Below are positions 7,830-16,052 of a stretch of 64,000 bases of DNA, one piece after another. Position numbers and translations under genes: made by a program. How positions within the stretch are numbered: position 1 is the first letter of the stretch; the number at the start of each line of letters is the position of its first letter. This stretch comes from Ancylobacter gelatini (GTDB lineage: Bacteria > Pseudomonadota > Alphaproteobacteria > Rhizobiales > Xanthobacteraceae). The notes under the pieces are model-generated. The model was given only the letters and a program-made list of their open reading frames with translations. It was not told the DNA's origin and made no database searches. The stretch lies in contig NZ_JAKVIL010000003.1 of the NCBI RefSeq assembly GCF_022601675.1, positions 186,001 to 250,000 on the forward strand. The letters are read 5' to 3'.

Positions 7830-9212
7830 TCAGTCCGCCGTACCGCCGATCAGAGCGGCAAGCGCGGCCAGCGCCTCGCCGAGGCGTGCCCGGTCGGCCA
7901 CCGCGCCGAGCGAGAGCCGGAGCGCGGGGCTCGGCGTCCCTTCCACGCAGAACGCGTCTGCCGGCGTCACCGCGAGCCCGCGCCGTCGTGCCGCCGCGGT
8001 GAGCCTCCCCCGGTCCCAGTGCGCCGGCAGCTTCTGCCAGACATGCAGCCCCTCGGGCGCGGCGATTGCGCCCTCCGGCAGCAGCGCGCGCGCCATCTCC
8101 TGCCGCGCCCGCGCCTCATGGCGGATTGCGCCGAGCAGGTGGGTCGCCGTCCCGGTGCTGATCCAGCGCGTGGCTAGCGCGGTCATCAGCGGTGCCGGCA
8201 TCAGGGCAAGCGCGCGCATCGCCTGCGCCAGCGCGTCCGTGGTCTGGCCTTCCGGCACGGCGACATAGGCGGTCCGCAGCCCCGGTGTCAGCGTCTTCGC
8301 CAGTGTGGCGACATGGTAGGTCGCCTCAGGCAGCAGCGTCGCGAAGGCGGCCAGCGGCGCGTCCATCAGCCGGCTGTAGGGATCGTCTTCGATCATTGTG
8401 AGGTTTCGGGCGCGCGCGATGCGGGCGATCTCCGCGCGCCGCTGCGCGCCCATGGTGGCGGTGGTCGGGTTCTGCAGCGCCGGCTGAAGATAGAGCAGCC
8501 GCGCCGTCCCCGCATGACAGGCGGCGAGCAGGGCGTCGGGCCGCAGCCCCTCGCCATCGCACGCGACACCCGCCACCTTCACGCCCAGCCTGGCCGCCGC
8601 CGCGATCAGGCCGGGATAGGTTTCGCGCTCGGCCAGCAGCGTGTCGCCGGGCCGCGTCAGCAGCGAGAGCAGGCTCGCGAGCGCGCCTTGTGCGCCGGGC
8701 AGCACCATCAGCCGCGACGTGGAGACCGGCCCGAGCGTCGGCTCCAGCCAGCGGGCGGCGGCCAGCCGGTCCTGCGGAGCGCCGGGGCCGACATGATAGG
8801 CCATCAGCACATCGGCATTGCTGCGCGCCAACAGCCCGCTGAGCCCGCGCTCGATCAGCTCGCCGAGTTTCATGCCGTGCGGCGGCGGCGGCATGTTCAT
8901 GGAGAGATCCATGGCCGGGGCGGAGAATGCCGCGCCGCCGGCGATGAAGCTGCCGCGCCCGGTCACCGCGTCGATCAGGCCGCGATGGCGCGCCTCGTTA
9001 TAGGCGCGGGTCACGGTGGTGAGATCGACGCCGAGCCGCCCGGCCAGCGCGCGCTGGGTCGGCAGCCGCTCGCCGGGCCGCAGCACGCCGCGCGCCACCG
9101 CATCCTCCAGCGCCGCGACGATCCGGGCATGGATCGGCCCGCCGGTGCGGTCCGCGCGGTCGAGCGGGCCGATCCAGTCGTCCGGCGGGGGCGCGGTCAG
9201 GCGGGGTTCCAT
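7830..9212 (-). CDS. MocR-family regulator (GntR HTH fused to aminotransferase domain)
   Basis: A 460-residue PLP-dependent transcription factor. A GntR-type winged helix fills residues 20-90 (RPGERLPTQRALAGRLGVD, then TVTRAYNEARHRGLI), and a fold-type I aminotransferase-like domain follows, with the PLP-lysine in the THVATLAKTLTPG-like segment (ATLAKTLTPGLR). Members such as PdxR and GabR sense PLP or amino compounds and bind direct repeats. Three 17-nt direct repeats lie immediately before its start codon, suggesting autoregulation. No PLP-biosynthesis or GABA gene is adjacent, so its target is open. Confidence 0.9.
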   Translation of the reverse strand: MEPRLTAPPPDDWIGPLDRADRTGGPIHARIVAALEDAVARGVLRPGERLPTQRALAGRLGVDLTTVTRAYNEARHRGLIDAVTGRGSFIAGGAAFSAPAMDLSMNMPPPPHGMKLGELIERGLSGLLARSNADVLMAYHVGPGAPQDRLAAARWLEPTLGPVSTSRLMVLPGAQGALASLLSLLTRPGDTLLAERETYPGLIAAAARLGVKVAGVACDGEGLRPDALLAACHAGTARLLYLQPALQNPTTATMGAQRRAEIARIARARNLTMIEDDPYSRLMDAPLAAFATLLPEATYHVATLAKTLTPGLRTAYVAVPEGQTTDALAQAMRALALMPAPLMTALATRWISTGTATHLLGAIRHEARARQEMARALLPEGAIAAPEGLHVWQKLPAHWDRGRLTAAARRRGLAVTPADAFCVEGTPSPALRLSLGAVADRARLGEALAALAALIGGTAD

Positions 9213-9213
9213 G

Positions 9214-9264
9214 CTGCAAGCCTTTTCCTGCTGCCAGCCTTATCCTTCTGCCAGCCTTGGCCCG
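9214..9264. promoter_or_regulatory. Three 17-nt direct repeats before the MocR gene
   Basis: The 11-mer CTGC(A/C)AGCCTT occurs at 9214, 9231 and 9248, exactly 17 nt apart, so the copies lie on nearly one face of the helix. The copy nearest the gene overlaps its purine-rich ribosome site on the minus strand. MocR regulators are known to bind direct repeats, so this is a candidate autoregulatory operator. Confidence 0.6.
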
Positions 9265-9542
9265 TCCGCGCCGGGAACGCAACGGTCAACACCGCGTGGT
9301 GACGGCCTTGACGCTGCCGCCCCGCGGGAGGTCTCGGGATGCTCTCACCGGCCTTTGCCAGGGTGTGACCATCGAGGCCATCGGCCAGACGAAACCGTCG
9401 GGGGAAATGCTCCGGCGGCGTCCGCGAGGCGCCGGGGATGCGCATCGCCCACGGTGTATCCGGCATGCCAAGGCGCGCCGGCAATGCTATGGATCGGTCA
9501 ACCCGCGTGGTTCGCCGCGCGCAGCCAATGAGGAGAACGCCG
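9265..9542. other. Non-coding region between the MocR gene and a small hypothetical gene
   Basis: No gene with coding character is visible; the short frames here lack ribosome sites and family features. A GGAAC followed 16 nt later by CGTG (9274-9298) resembles an EcfG promoter imperfectly but is far from the next gene. The last 12 nt hold the AGGAGA ribosome site of the downstream gene. Confidence 0.5.
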
Positions 9543-9842
9543 ATGACCGATCCGATCCGCAAGGGTGTGTTCGACGACTGGGAGAAGGATGCCAACGGCC
9601 ATCTCAAAGTATGGCCGATGAACGCCTTCACCACCGCGCTGTTCGGTGCGGAGGCGGTGGGCCTGCGCCTTGAGATCGGCGCCGCGCCCAAGCCCGGCGA
9701 GCCGGTTTCCGCGCTTCAGCTTGTGCTGCGCCCGGAGCAGGTCCGCCAGCTTTCGCACGCGCTTGCGGAAGCCGAGGCGCGCCTCGCCGATGCCCATTTC
9801 ACCAGCCTCGCCAGCCCCGGCGCCGGCTCAGGGAACGCGTGA
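9543..9842 (+). CDS. Conserved-looking hypothetical protein, 99 aa
   Basis: A 99-residue soluble protein opening MTDPIRKGVFDDWEKD, with a core that reads like a small alpha/beta domain (ALQLVLRPEQVRQLSHALAEAEARL). The start is chosen by an AGGAGA site about 8 nt upstream; an in-frame ATG at 9438 lacks one. No motif identifies a function. It stands alone between the MocR regulator and the SAF-domain oxidoreductase. Confidence 0.65.
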   Translation: MTDPIRKGVFDDWEKDANGHLKVWPMNAFTTALFGAEAVGLRLEIGAAPKPGEPVSALQLVLRPEQVRQLSHALAEAEARLADAHFTSLASPGAGSGNA

Positions 9843-9974
9843 GGGCGTCGCCGCCCGCCTCCCGTCACGCTGGCGCTTCGACGGTGTGACGGGGATCACG
9901 CGGGCGGCTTGAGGCATGTGCGGCGTGGACTTCAGCGTCCGCGCCGCGGGCCCGTCCCTCGTCCGCCGGCGTTC

Positions 9975-11339
9975 TCACGCCGCCAGATATTGCGCGTCGG
10001 CCTGGTCGAGGCGGCGGCGCATCTGGGTGACGATCAGCGCCTCGTCGGGTGCGCAGTTCTCATAGGTCAGCGGCTCGCCCGCCTTCACCGGCTTCAGCAC
10101 CCGCGCCTTCTCGGCGAGGCCGAGGGGCAAGGCGAAGCTGTCGCGCGCGTCGCGCCAACCCATGGTGTAGCCGCGATAGTCATATTCGCCGATCTTGCCG
10201 AGCACATCGCCCGGCCTCAGGTCGCGCTTGGCCACCGCCGTACACTCGGCCACGGGATGGTCCAGCACCTCCATGTCCGGGCGCTTGTGCAGCACCGCGC
10301 GCACCGCCGAGAGCGGCACTTCGAGGCTGGTGAGGTGATAGGGGCGGATCAGCGCGAAGCAGGGGCCGGGGCCGACCTTGAGGTCCGCCATGCGCTCGAG
10401 CACGCGCGGGTGGCGCGGCTTGACGATGCAGAACACGCCGGGCGCCACTCCCTTGCCGAGGGTGAAGTCGACCACGCCGGAGCGCGAGAGGATGCCACCG
10501 TCCTCCTTGGTGCACAGCACCTGGGCGAGGTCGTCGCGGTCGGCCTTCGGCCCGTGCATGCCCGGCACGTCCGGCACGAGGCCGGTGGCGTTGGCAAGCG
10601 CGGTCATCTCCACCATGGTCTTGGAGCCGTCGACGAACTCGACCAGCATGCGCGGGTTCATGTTGCGCGCCTTCGCCTCCTCGGCGAACTCGTCGGGCAC
10701 GGCGTCAGGCTTGAAGGCGTTGTTCTTGGCCTTGCCGGCGCAGACGATCTCGAAACCGAGCGACTGGGCGAAGCCGATCAGTTCCACGGTCGCGGCCGGC
10801 TCGTCCCCGGCGGCGCCGGTCAGCACCACGCCGGCCTTGCGGGCCTCCTGCTTGAGGAAGCGGCCAATCGTGATGTCGGCCTCGACGCTGAGCAGGACGA
10901 CATGCTTGCCGTTCCGCATCGCCTCCAGCGACACCAGCGTGCCGATGTTCGGCGAGCCGGTGGCGTCGATCACCACGTCGATATGGCCGCTGGCGCACAG
11001 CGCGTGATAATCCTCGGTGACGGCGATCTTGCCGGCCTCGATGGCGCGGTCGATGGCTTGGGCGGTCGAGGCTGAGACGATGGAATCGCGCGCGTGGCCG
11101 GCCATCAGCGCGGCGTCGATGGCGAGCTGCGGGTCGATCTCGGATACCGCGCCGATGCGCACGCCCGGCATCAGCGCCACCTGCACCACGAGGTCGGTGC
11201 CCATCTGCCCGGCGCCTGCCAGCCCGATCGTGACCGGGCCGTGCTGTGCGGTCCAGCGCTCCAGCTCGGCGGCGAGGCCCGTCGTCACCAGTCCGTTGCC
11301 GCCGAATCCGACCGCTGAAATGCCGCTTGCCCCGCGCAT
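9975..11339 (-). CDS. Homoserine-dehydrogenase-like oxidoreductase with C-terminal SAF domain
   Basis: A 454-residue protein. After a short extension there is a Rossmann fold with VTIGLAGAGQMG, a homoserine-dehydrogenase/Gfo-like middle (DVVIDATGSPNIG, then VLTGAAGDEPAATVEL), and a C-terminal SAF domain beginning near ECTAVAKRDLRPGDVLG. Relatives are found beside polyol and tetrose catabolism genes; the substrate is not known to me. The start is the ATG with GGAAGG eight nt upstream; an upstream in-frame start would add 34 residues. It follows the EryD/SorC-like regulator gene on the same strand, 127 nt apart, so they probably form a regulatory pair. Confidence 0.82.
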   Translation of the reverse strand: MRGASGISAVGFGGNGLVTTGLAAELERWTAQHGPVTIGLAGAGQMGTDLVVQVALMPGVRIGAVSEIDPQLAIDAALMAGHARDSIVSASTAQAIDRAIEAGKIAVTEDYHALCASGHIDVVIDATGSPNIGTLVSLEAMRNGKHVVLLSVEADITIGRFLKQEARKAGVVLTGAAGDEPAATVELIGFAQSLGFEIVCAGKAKNNAFKPDAVPDEFAEEAKARNMNPRMLVEFVDGSKTMVEMTALANATGLVPDVPGMHGPKADRDDLAQVLCTKEDGGILSRSGVVDFTLGKGVAPGVFCIVKPRHPRVLERMADLKVGPGPCFALIRPYHLTSLEVPLSAVRAVLHKRPDMEVLDHPVAECTAVAKRDLRPGDVLGKIGEYDYRGYTMGWRDARDSFALPLGLAEKARVLKPVKAGEPLTYENCAPDEALIVTQMRRRLDQADAQYLAA

Positions 11340-11466
11340 GAACTCAACCCTTCCGCCGATTCCGGGGCGACCGGCCGCCCTTGCGCGGTCCCCCCTGTCC
11401 TTCGGTACTCGACATTTGGCGCCACGCAAAGAGCCAAGCACGTCGGCCGGGCGACAGATGTTCCGG

Positions 11467-12483
11467 TCAATAGGTCGCGCCGACCGCCTTCAGCACCGCG
11501 CCGGCCGTCACCTCGTCGGTGATGAAGGCCGTTGGTCGCAGCATGCGCAGCGCGCCGATGATCGCCTGCGTCTTGCCGGGCCCGCCCGAGGTGAGGATAC
11601 GCTCGGGCGCAGCCTGCAGCGTCTCGATCGGGATCGACATCACCCGGCTGTTGATCGGGTGGTCGATGAGGCGGCCCTCTATGTCGACGAAATTATAGAT
11701 CACGTCGCCCACCGCGCCGGCCGCCACCAGCGAATCCCAGTCCGCATCCGAGAAGAAGCCGAAGCGCAGCGACGTGCTGTCCCCGGTCATCTCGCCGACG
11801 CTGAGCACCACCGCGTCCATCTCGCGGGCGAGATTGTAGACCGGGGCGAGGCCGCAGCGCTCGATCAGCGCGCGCTTGGTCTCCAGGCTGTCGACGATGG
11901 CGGGGGCGGCGATCAAATGGCAGTCGGCCTGGAACAGGCGCGAGAGCTGCCAGGCGAATTCGGACGGGTTGTACTGCTTGGCCTTGGTGATGCCGCCCAG
12001 CAGCGACACCACGGAGAGATTGGCGACCGCCTTCTCGTCGATGAAGCCGAGCGCGCGCATCAGCGTGCGGCCCCAGCCGAAGCCGATCTTCATGTCGGGG
12101 CGAATCAGGTCGGAGATGAACTGCCCGGTGGCGGCGCCGATGGCGGCGGTCGGGTCGGCGGCGGGATCGGAGAGCGGGGCGACCACCGCCTCGCGCAGGC
12201 CGAACGCCTTCTGCAATCCCATTTCGAGGCGCGGCAACTCGGCGATCTCGCGCGAGAGCGAAATCTTGACCTCGTTGAACTGGCGGGCATCGGCCAGCAT
12301 GCGCACCACGGTGACGCGACCGATGCCGAGTGCCTCGGCGATGGCGCTCTGCGTCAGCCCCTCGACATAATACATCCAGGCGGCACGCAGCCTCAGGCGC
12401 GTGGAGCGCCGGCCGGTCGCGCTCATGTCGGAATGCGCCCCGGCCGGGCTTTCCGGCTTCGTGGTCACGGTTGCCTCGGGCAT
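11467..12483 (-). CDS. SorC-family (EryD-like) sugar-binding transcriptional regulator
   Basis: A 338-residue regulator. The N-terminal HTH is at about residues 33-75 (AWMYYVEGLTQSAIAEALGIGRVTVVRML), and the rest is the SorC effector domain of NagB/RpiA-type fold with GFGWGRTL and GEMTGDSTSLR near the phosphosugar site. It resembles EryD, the erythritol-operon repressor of Brucella and rhizobia, but no eryABC genes are present here. The SAF-domain oxidoreductase directly downstream is the likely target. It is divergent from ohrR across 207 nt. Confidence 0.87.
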   Translation of the reverse strand: MPEATVTTKPESPAGAHSDMSATGRRSTRLRLRAAWMYYVEGLTQSAIAEALGIGRVTVVRMLADARQFNEVKISLSREIAELPRLEMGLQKAFGLREAVVAPLSDPAADPTAAIGAATGQFISDLIRPDMKIGFGWGRTLMRALGFIDEKAVANLSVVSLLGGITKAKQYNPSEFAWQLSRLFQADCHLIAAPAIVDSLETKRALIERCGLAPVYNLAREMDAVVLSVGEMTGDSTSLRFGFFSDADWDSLVAAGAVGDVIYNFVDIEGRLIDHPINSRVMSIPIETLQAAPERILTSGGPGKTQAIIGALRMLRPTAFITDEVTAGAVLKAVGATY

Positions 12484-12690
12484 CGCTACGTCTTCCCCCA
12501 GCCCCTGCGCGCGGTCGAGGCGCGCAACATGTTGCTGTTGCTATAAATGAGCCGTGCCCCATCTTCAAATAGCGCGCAGCGGCGGTGCCCGACTGCCGGT
12601 TACGCATAATCCCGCTTGTCGATGGGTCGCGAGCGATGCAAACCTCTCCCAGGTGCGGTGGCGGTTTGCTGGAAAAGTCAGAGGTTCTTT

Positions 12691-13152
12691 ATGTCCGACC
12701 AGGACGGCGCCGACGATATCGCGTTCAGGCTCGAGAATTTTCTCTGCTTCGCGGTCTATTCGACCAATCACGCCTTTAATCGCGTCTACAAACCGATGCT
12801 CGACCGGCTTGGGCTGACCTATCCGCAATATGTCGCGATGGTCGCGCTGTGGAGCGGCGACGGGCTGACCGTCGGCCAGCTCGGCGAGCGGGTGCTGCTG
12901 GAGACCAACACGCTCACCCCGCTGCTCAAGCGCATGGAGGTCGCGGGCCTGGTGCGCCGCGTGCGCGACTCGCTCGATGAACGCCAGGTCCGCATCTTCC
13001 TGACGGATCACGGGCAGGCGCTGCGCAAGCAGGCGGAGTGCCTGCCGGGCGCGATGGGAACCTGCATCGAGAAGGAGGGCGCCGACCTGCACGCCCTGAC
13101 GCTCGACCTGATCGCCGTGCGCGACAAGCTGCTGGCGAAGATCAAGCCCTAG
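12691..13152 (+). CDS. ohrR: OhrR-type MarR family redox regulator
   Basis: A 153-residue MarR protein with the OhrR fingerprint: FLCFAVYSTNHAFNRVYKPML around the peroxide-sensing cysteine C19, then LGLTYPQY and a winged HTH. Further cysteines C117 and C125 near the C terminus could form the resolving disulfide of two-Cys OhrR proteins. The start is set by a GAGG site; the preceding 55 nt contain a GCAAACC / GGTTTGC inverted repeat (12638-12669). No ohr peroxiredoxin gene lies next to it in this window, which is unusual for the family. It could instead serve the nearby MhqO/MhqD genes. Confidence 0.88.
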   Translation: MSDQDGADDIAFRLENFLCFAVYSTNHAFNRVYKPMLDRLGLTYPQYVAMVALWSGDGLTVGQLGERVLLETNTLTPLLKRMEVAGLVRRVRDSLDERQVRIFLTDHGQALRKQAECLPGAMGTCIEKEGADLHALTLDLIAVRDKLLAKIKP

Positions 13153-13161
13153 AGCCATTTC

Positions 13162-13186
13162 CGATCAGTGTGGCATCACCTGATCG
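13162..13186. repeat. Palindromic element between ohrR and the LysR gene
   Basis: Inverted repeat CGATCAG / CTGATCG with a weakly paired centre, embedded in a GAGCCATTTCCGATCAG context. Very similar palindromes are scattered through many Rhizobiales genomes. It lies between convergent genes and may also act as a bidirectional terminator hairpin. Confidence 0.55.
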
Positions 13187-13204
13187 ACACGACGTTCGGC
13201 CTCG

Positions 13205-14143
13205 TCACTGCGCCGGAGCCGCCTCGCCGAGCCCGCCCGTGCCCTCTATGAAGCGCCGGTGCCGGGCGATCTCGGCGGCGAGGAAATCGAGGAAGGCGCG
13301 CACGCGTGGCGAGTGCCGCAGATCCGGGTGGGTGAGAAGCCACAGATCGGCGGCGAACTCGCTCACCGGCGGGGCAAGGCGCACCAGCGCGGGACGGGCG
13401 TCGCCCATGAGGCAGGGTATGTGCCCGATGCCGAGCCCGGCCTCGATCGCCTCGCCGAGCCCCAGCACCGAGTTGACCTTGAACACCACCTTCTCCGGCG
13501 CGATGTGGTCCTGCACGTATTTCACCGCCTGAAGCGCGCCCATGCCGTCGCCCAGCGAAATCCAGTTGTGGGTCTTCAGCGCCTCGCTGTCGACCTCGCC
13601 GGGATTGGGAAAGTCGCTCCCGCGCCCGTAGAGCGCCCAGTTGATGCGGGCGACACGCCGGCCCACGAGGTTCTCCGGCGGGCTGTCGGTGGCGCGGATC
13701 GCGACATCGGCATCGCGCTTGGACAGGTTGAGCGGCTGGTTGCTCAGCACGATGTCGAGCCGCACTTCCGGGTAGCGCTCGCGGAACGCGGCCAGCATCG
13801 GCATCAGCATCTCGATCAGCAGCGAGTCCGGCGTGGTCACGCGCAACTCGCCCGAAGGGGCCGGCTCGCGTCCGGCGAGCTTGCGCCCGACCGTGGTGAT
13901 CTCCTCGTCCAGCCGGTTGGCCAGCGCCACCAGTTCCTCGCCGGCGGGGGTGAGCGCATAGCCGGTGCGGTGGCGTTCGAACAGCGGATTGCCGAGCGCG
14001 TCCTCGATCTGCTTGAGCCGGCGGAACACGGTGGAATGGTTGACGCCGATCTGCGCGGCCGCGGCGGGCAGGCCCTTGGCATCGGCCACGGCCTTGATCA
14101 GGCGGAAGTCGTCCCACGCCAGCGATTTGAACGGTTCGGCCAT
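13205..14143 (-). CDS. LysR-family transcriptional regulator
   Basis: A 312-residue LTTR. The winged HTH covers about residues 7-65 (FRLIKAVADAKGLPAAAAQIGVNHSTVFRRLKQIE), followed by the periplasmic-binding-protein-like effector domain. The start is the ATG preceded by GGAGG; an upstream ATG would add nine residues. It is divergent from the MhqO-like dioxygenase gene, with an ATTGC-N6-GCAAT palindrome and a repeat half-site between them, the typical arrangement for a LysR activator of its neighbour. Confidence 0.92.
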   Translation of the reverse strand: MAEPFKSLAWDDFRLIKAVADAKGLPAAAAQIGVNHSTVFRRLKQIEDALGNPLFERHRTGYALTPAGEELVALANRLDEEITTVGRKLAGREPAPSGELRVTTPDSLLIEMLMPMLAAFRERYPEVRLDIVLSNQPLNLSKRDADVAIRATDSPPENLVGRRVARINWALYGRGSDFPNPGEVDSEALKTHNWISLGDGMGALQAVKYVQDHIAPEKVVFKVNSVLGLGEAIEAGLGIGHIPCLMGDARPALVRLAPPVSEFAADLWLLTHPDLRHSPRVRAFLDFLAAEIARHRRFIEGTGGLGEAAPAQ

Positions 14144-14204
14144 GCTGTCCTCCCGCGTCGCCGGAAGCACCGGCGCCCTGTCACGTCATAGCAGCACGGC
14201 AGAC

Positions 14205-14240
14205 ATTGCGTCAATGCAATAGAAACTTGATGGCATTGCG
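14205..14240. promoter_or_regulatory. Candidate LysR binding region
   Basis: ATTGC-N6-GCAAT (14205-14220) fits the LysR T-N11-A rule, and a second ATTGCG half-site begins 30 bp downstream (14235-14240). This resembles a recognition site plus activation site. It lies between the LysR gene and the divergent dioxygenase gene. Confidence 0.55.
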
Positions 14241-14304
14241 TTCGTGCCGGTCTATCTATGGCTCATGCAAGAGCGCAGCGACCGCTCCATCGGAGGGCTA
14301 CACC

Positions 14305-15237
14305 ATGAACCGCAACGGCATTCATCATGTGACGGCGATCGCCGGCAATGCGCGCCGCAACGTCGAGTTCTATTCCCGCACGCTCGGCCTGCGGCTGGTC
14401 AAGAAGACCGTGAACTTCGACGATCCCGGCACCTATCATTTCTATTATGGCGACGAGGCGGGTTCGCCCGGCACCATCCTCACCTTCTTCCCGTGGGATC
14501 ACGTGGCGCCCGGCCGTCTCGGCATCGGCGAGACGCAGGAGACCGCGTTCCGCGTGCCGGCCAATTCGATCGGCTACTGGACGCACCGCTTTGTCGAGAA
14601 AGGCGTGCCCCATGAAGCCATCGTGCGCCGCTTCGGCGAGACCGTGCTCTCCTTCAAGGACCCGCACGGCATGCGCCTCGCCCTTGTCGGCGTGGCGGGT
14701 GCCGAGAACGAGCCGGCCTGGCTCGGCACGGACGTGCCGGCCGAGCATGGCATTCGCGGCTTCCACTCGGTGAATTTGCTGCTGGCCGATGCCGCGCCCA
14801 CCGGCGCCATCCTGACCGACATTTTCGGCTTCACCGAGATCGGCCGCGAGGGTTCGCTGGTGCGCTTCAAGGTCGAGGGCAACGAGGTCGGATCCATCGT
14901 CGACATCCATGTCGCCGGCGGCTTCCTGCCGGCCCGCATGGGCGGCGGCTCGGTGCACCACATCGCCTTCCGCGCGGCGGACGATGCCGGGCAGGAGGAG
15001 ATGGTGAGGAAGCTCGTGGAAAATCATGGCATCCGCACCACGGAGCAGAAGGACCGCAATTACTTCCGGTCGGTCTATTTCCGCGAGCCCGGCCATGTCC
15101 TGTTCGAGATCGCAACCGACGTTCCCGGCTTCGCCGCTGACGAACTGCCGGCCGAACTCGGCCGGGCGCTGAAGCTGCCGTCCTTCCTTGAGCCGCGCCG
15201 CACCGACATCGAGGCGGTGCTGCCGGAAATCGCCTGA
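14305..15237 (+). CDS. Ring-cleaving (VOC) dioxygenase, MhqO-like
   Basis: A 310-residue two-domain VOC protein. The first repeat starts GIHHVTAIAGNARRNVEFYSRTLGLRLVKKTVNFDDP, the second FHSVNLLLADAAPTGAILTDIFGFTE, with metal-ligand candidates H8, H213-H214 (SVHHIAF) and E near GHVLFEIATD. MhqO/MhqA-type enzymes are thought to detoxify hydroquinones or catechols by ring cleavage. The start has a GGAGGG site. It is followed by an MhqD-like hydrolase 65 nt downstream, separated by a palindrome, and is probably controlled by the divergent LysR regulator. Confidence 0.9.
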   Translation: MNRNGIHHVTAIAGNARRNVEFYSRTLGLRLVKKTVNFDDPGTYHFYYGDEAGSPGTILTFFPWDHVAPGRLGIGETQETAFRVPANSIGYWTHRFVEKGVPHEAIVRRFGETVLSFKDPHGMRLALVGVAGAENEPAWLGTDVPAEHGIRGFHSVNLLLADAAPTGAILTDIFGFTEIGREGSLVRFKVEGNEVGSIVDIHVAGGFLPARMGGGSVHHIAFRAADDAGQEEMVRKLVENHGIRTTEQKDRNYFRSVYFREPGHVLFEIATDVPGFAADELPAELGRALKLPSFLEPRRTDIEAVLPEIA

Positions 15238-15244
15238 ACCTGTC

Positions 15245-15273
15245 CGCCCCTTCTCCCGCGTGGGGAAGGGGCG
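15245..15273. repeat. Intercistronic palindrome
   Basis: A 12-bp near-perfect stem (CGCCCCTTCTCC pairing with GGGGAAGGGGCG, one G-T pair) with a 5-nt loop in the 65-nt gap between mhqO-like and mhqD-like genes. It resembles the CCCTCTCC palindrome near 4.57 kb and may modulate expression between the two genes. Confidence 0.55.
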
Positions 15274-15302
15274 CCCGTTCTCAAATGGATCAGGAGGCTG
15301 TC

Positions 15303-15935
15303 ATGGCCAATAACGAGCTTTCCTTCGTGCATCGCTTCGAGCCCTCGACCGTGCCGAACCTGGCGCCGCTCCTGCTGCTCCACGGCACCGGCGGCGACGA
15401 GAACGATCTTCTCGGTCTCGGCCGCATGGTGGCCCCGGGCGCGGCCCTGCTGTCGCCGCGCGGCAAGGTTCTGGAAGGCGGCATGCCGCGCTTCTTCCGC
15501 CGTCTCGCCGAGGGCGTGTTCGACGAGGATGACGTGCGGGCGCGCGTCGACGAACTCGCCGATTTCATTGCCGAGGCCCGCGCGGCCTATGGCCTGCCGG
15601 CCCCGGTCGCGCTCGGCTTCTCCAACGGCGCCAACATCGCCGCCGCGATGCTGCTGCGCCGCCCCGAAGCGCTGGCCGGCGCCGTGCTGCTGCGCGCCAT
15701 GGTGCCGTTCAAGGTGCCGCCGAAGGCCGATGCCTCCGGCCGCCGGGTGCTGCTGCTCTCGGGCAGCGCCGATCCGATCGTGCCGGCCGACAACGCCGCC
15801 CGTCTCGCCGCGCAGCTCAGCGAGGCCGGCGCCGAGGTCACCCATCGCGTTCTTCCCGTCGGCCACGGTCTGTCACAGGCCGATGTGAACCTCGCCCGGC
15901 AGTGGCTCGGCGAGGCCGGCGTCATCGCCGCTTGA
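15303..15935 (+). CDS. Alpha/beta hydrolase, phospholipase/carboxylesterase (MhqD-like)
   Basis: A 210-residue serine hydrolase. The oxyanion region LLLLHGTGGDEND is near residue 25, the nucleophile S107 lies in GFSNGA, the acid in SGSADPIVP and the base in VGHGLS. This is the layout of the MhqD/YodD group, which accompanies ring-cleaving dioxygenases in quinone resistance loci. The ATG at this position has AGGAGG upstream, so the earlier ATG at 15285 is rejected as start. It likely acts on the product of the upstream dioxygenase; this is an inference from context. Confidence 0.9.
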   Translation: MANNELSFVHRFEPSTVPNLAPLLLLHGTGGDENDLLGLGRMVAPGAALLSPRGKVLEGGMPRFFRRLAEGVFDEDDVRARVDELADFIAEARAAYGLPAPVALGFSNGANIAAAMLLRRPEALAGAVLLRAMVPFKVPPKADASGRRVLLLSGSADPIVPADNAARLAAQLSEAGAEVTHRVLPVGHGLSQADVNLARQWLGEAGVIAA

Positions 15936-16052
15936 CAGCGGGCGTCGGGAACCGGATGCCTCCCACGGCATTGCCGCCATGGCGCGCGTCGCGCGGATTT
16001 GCCATGGTGGCGTTCGGCCTTGCCGAAATGCCGGCGGCTTGGGGAGGTGACT

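Noticed and set aside
9274-9298. EcfG-like promoter GGAAC-N16-CGTG
   Set aside because: The -10 is imperfect and the next gene in that direction is about 245 nt away.
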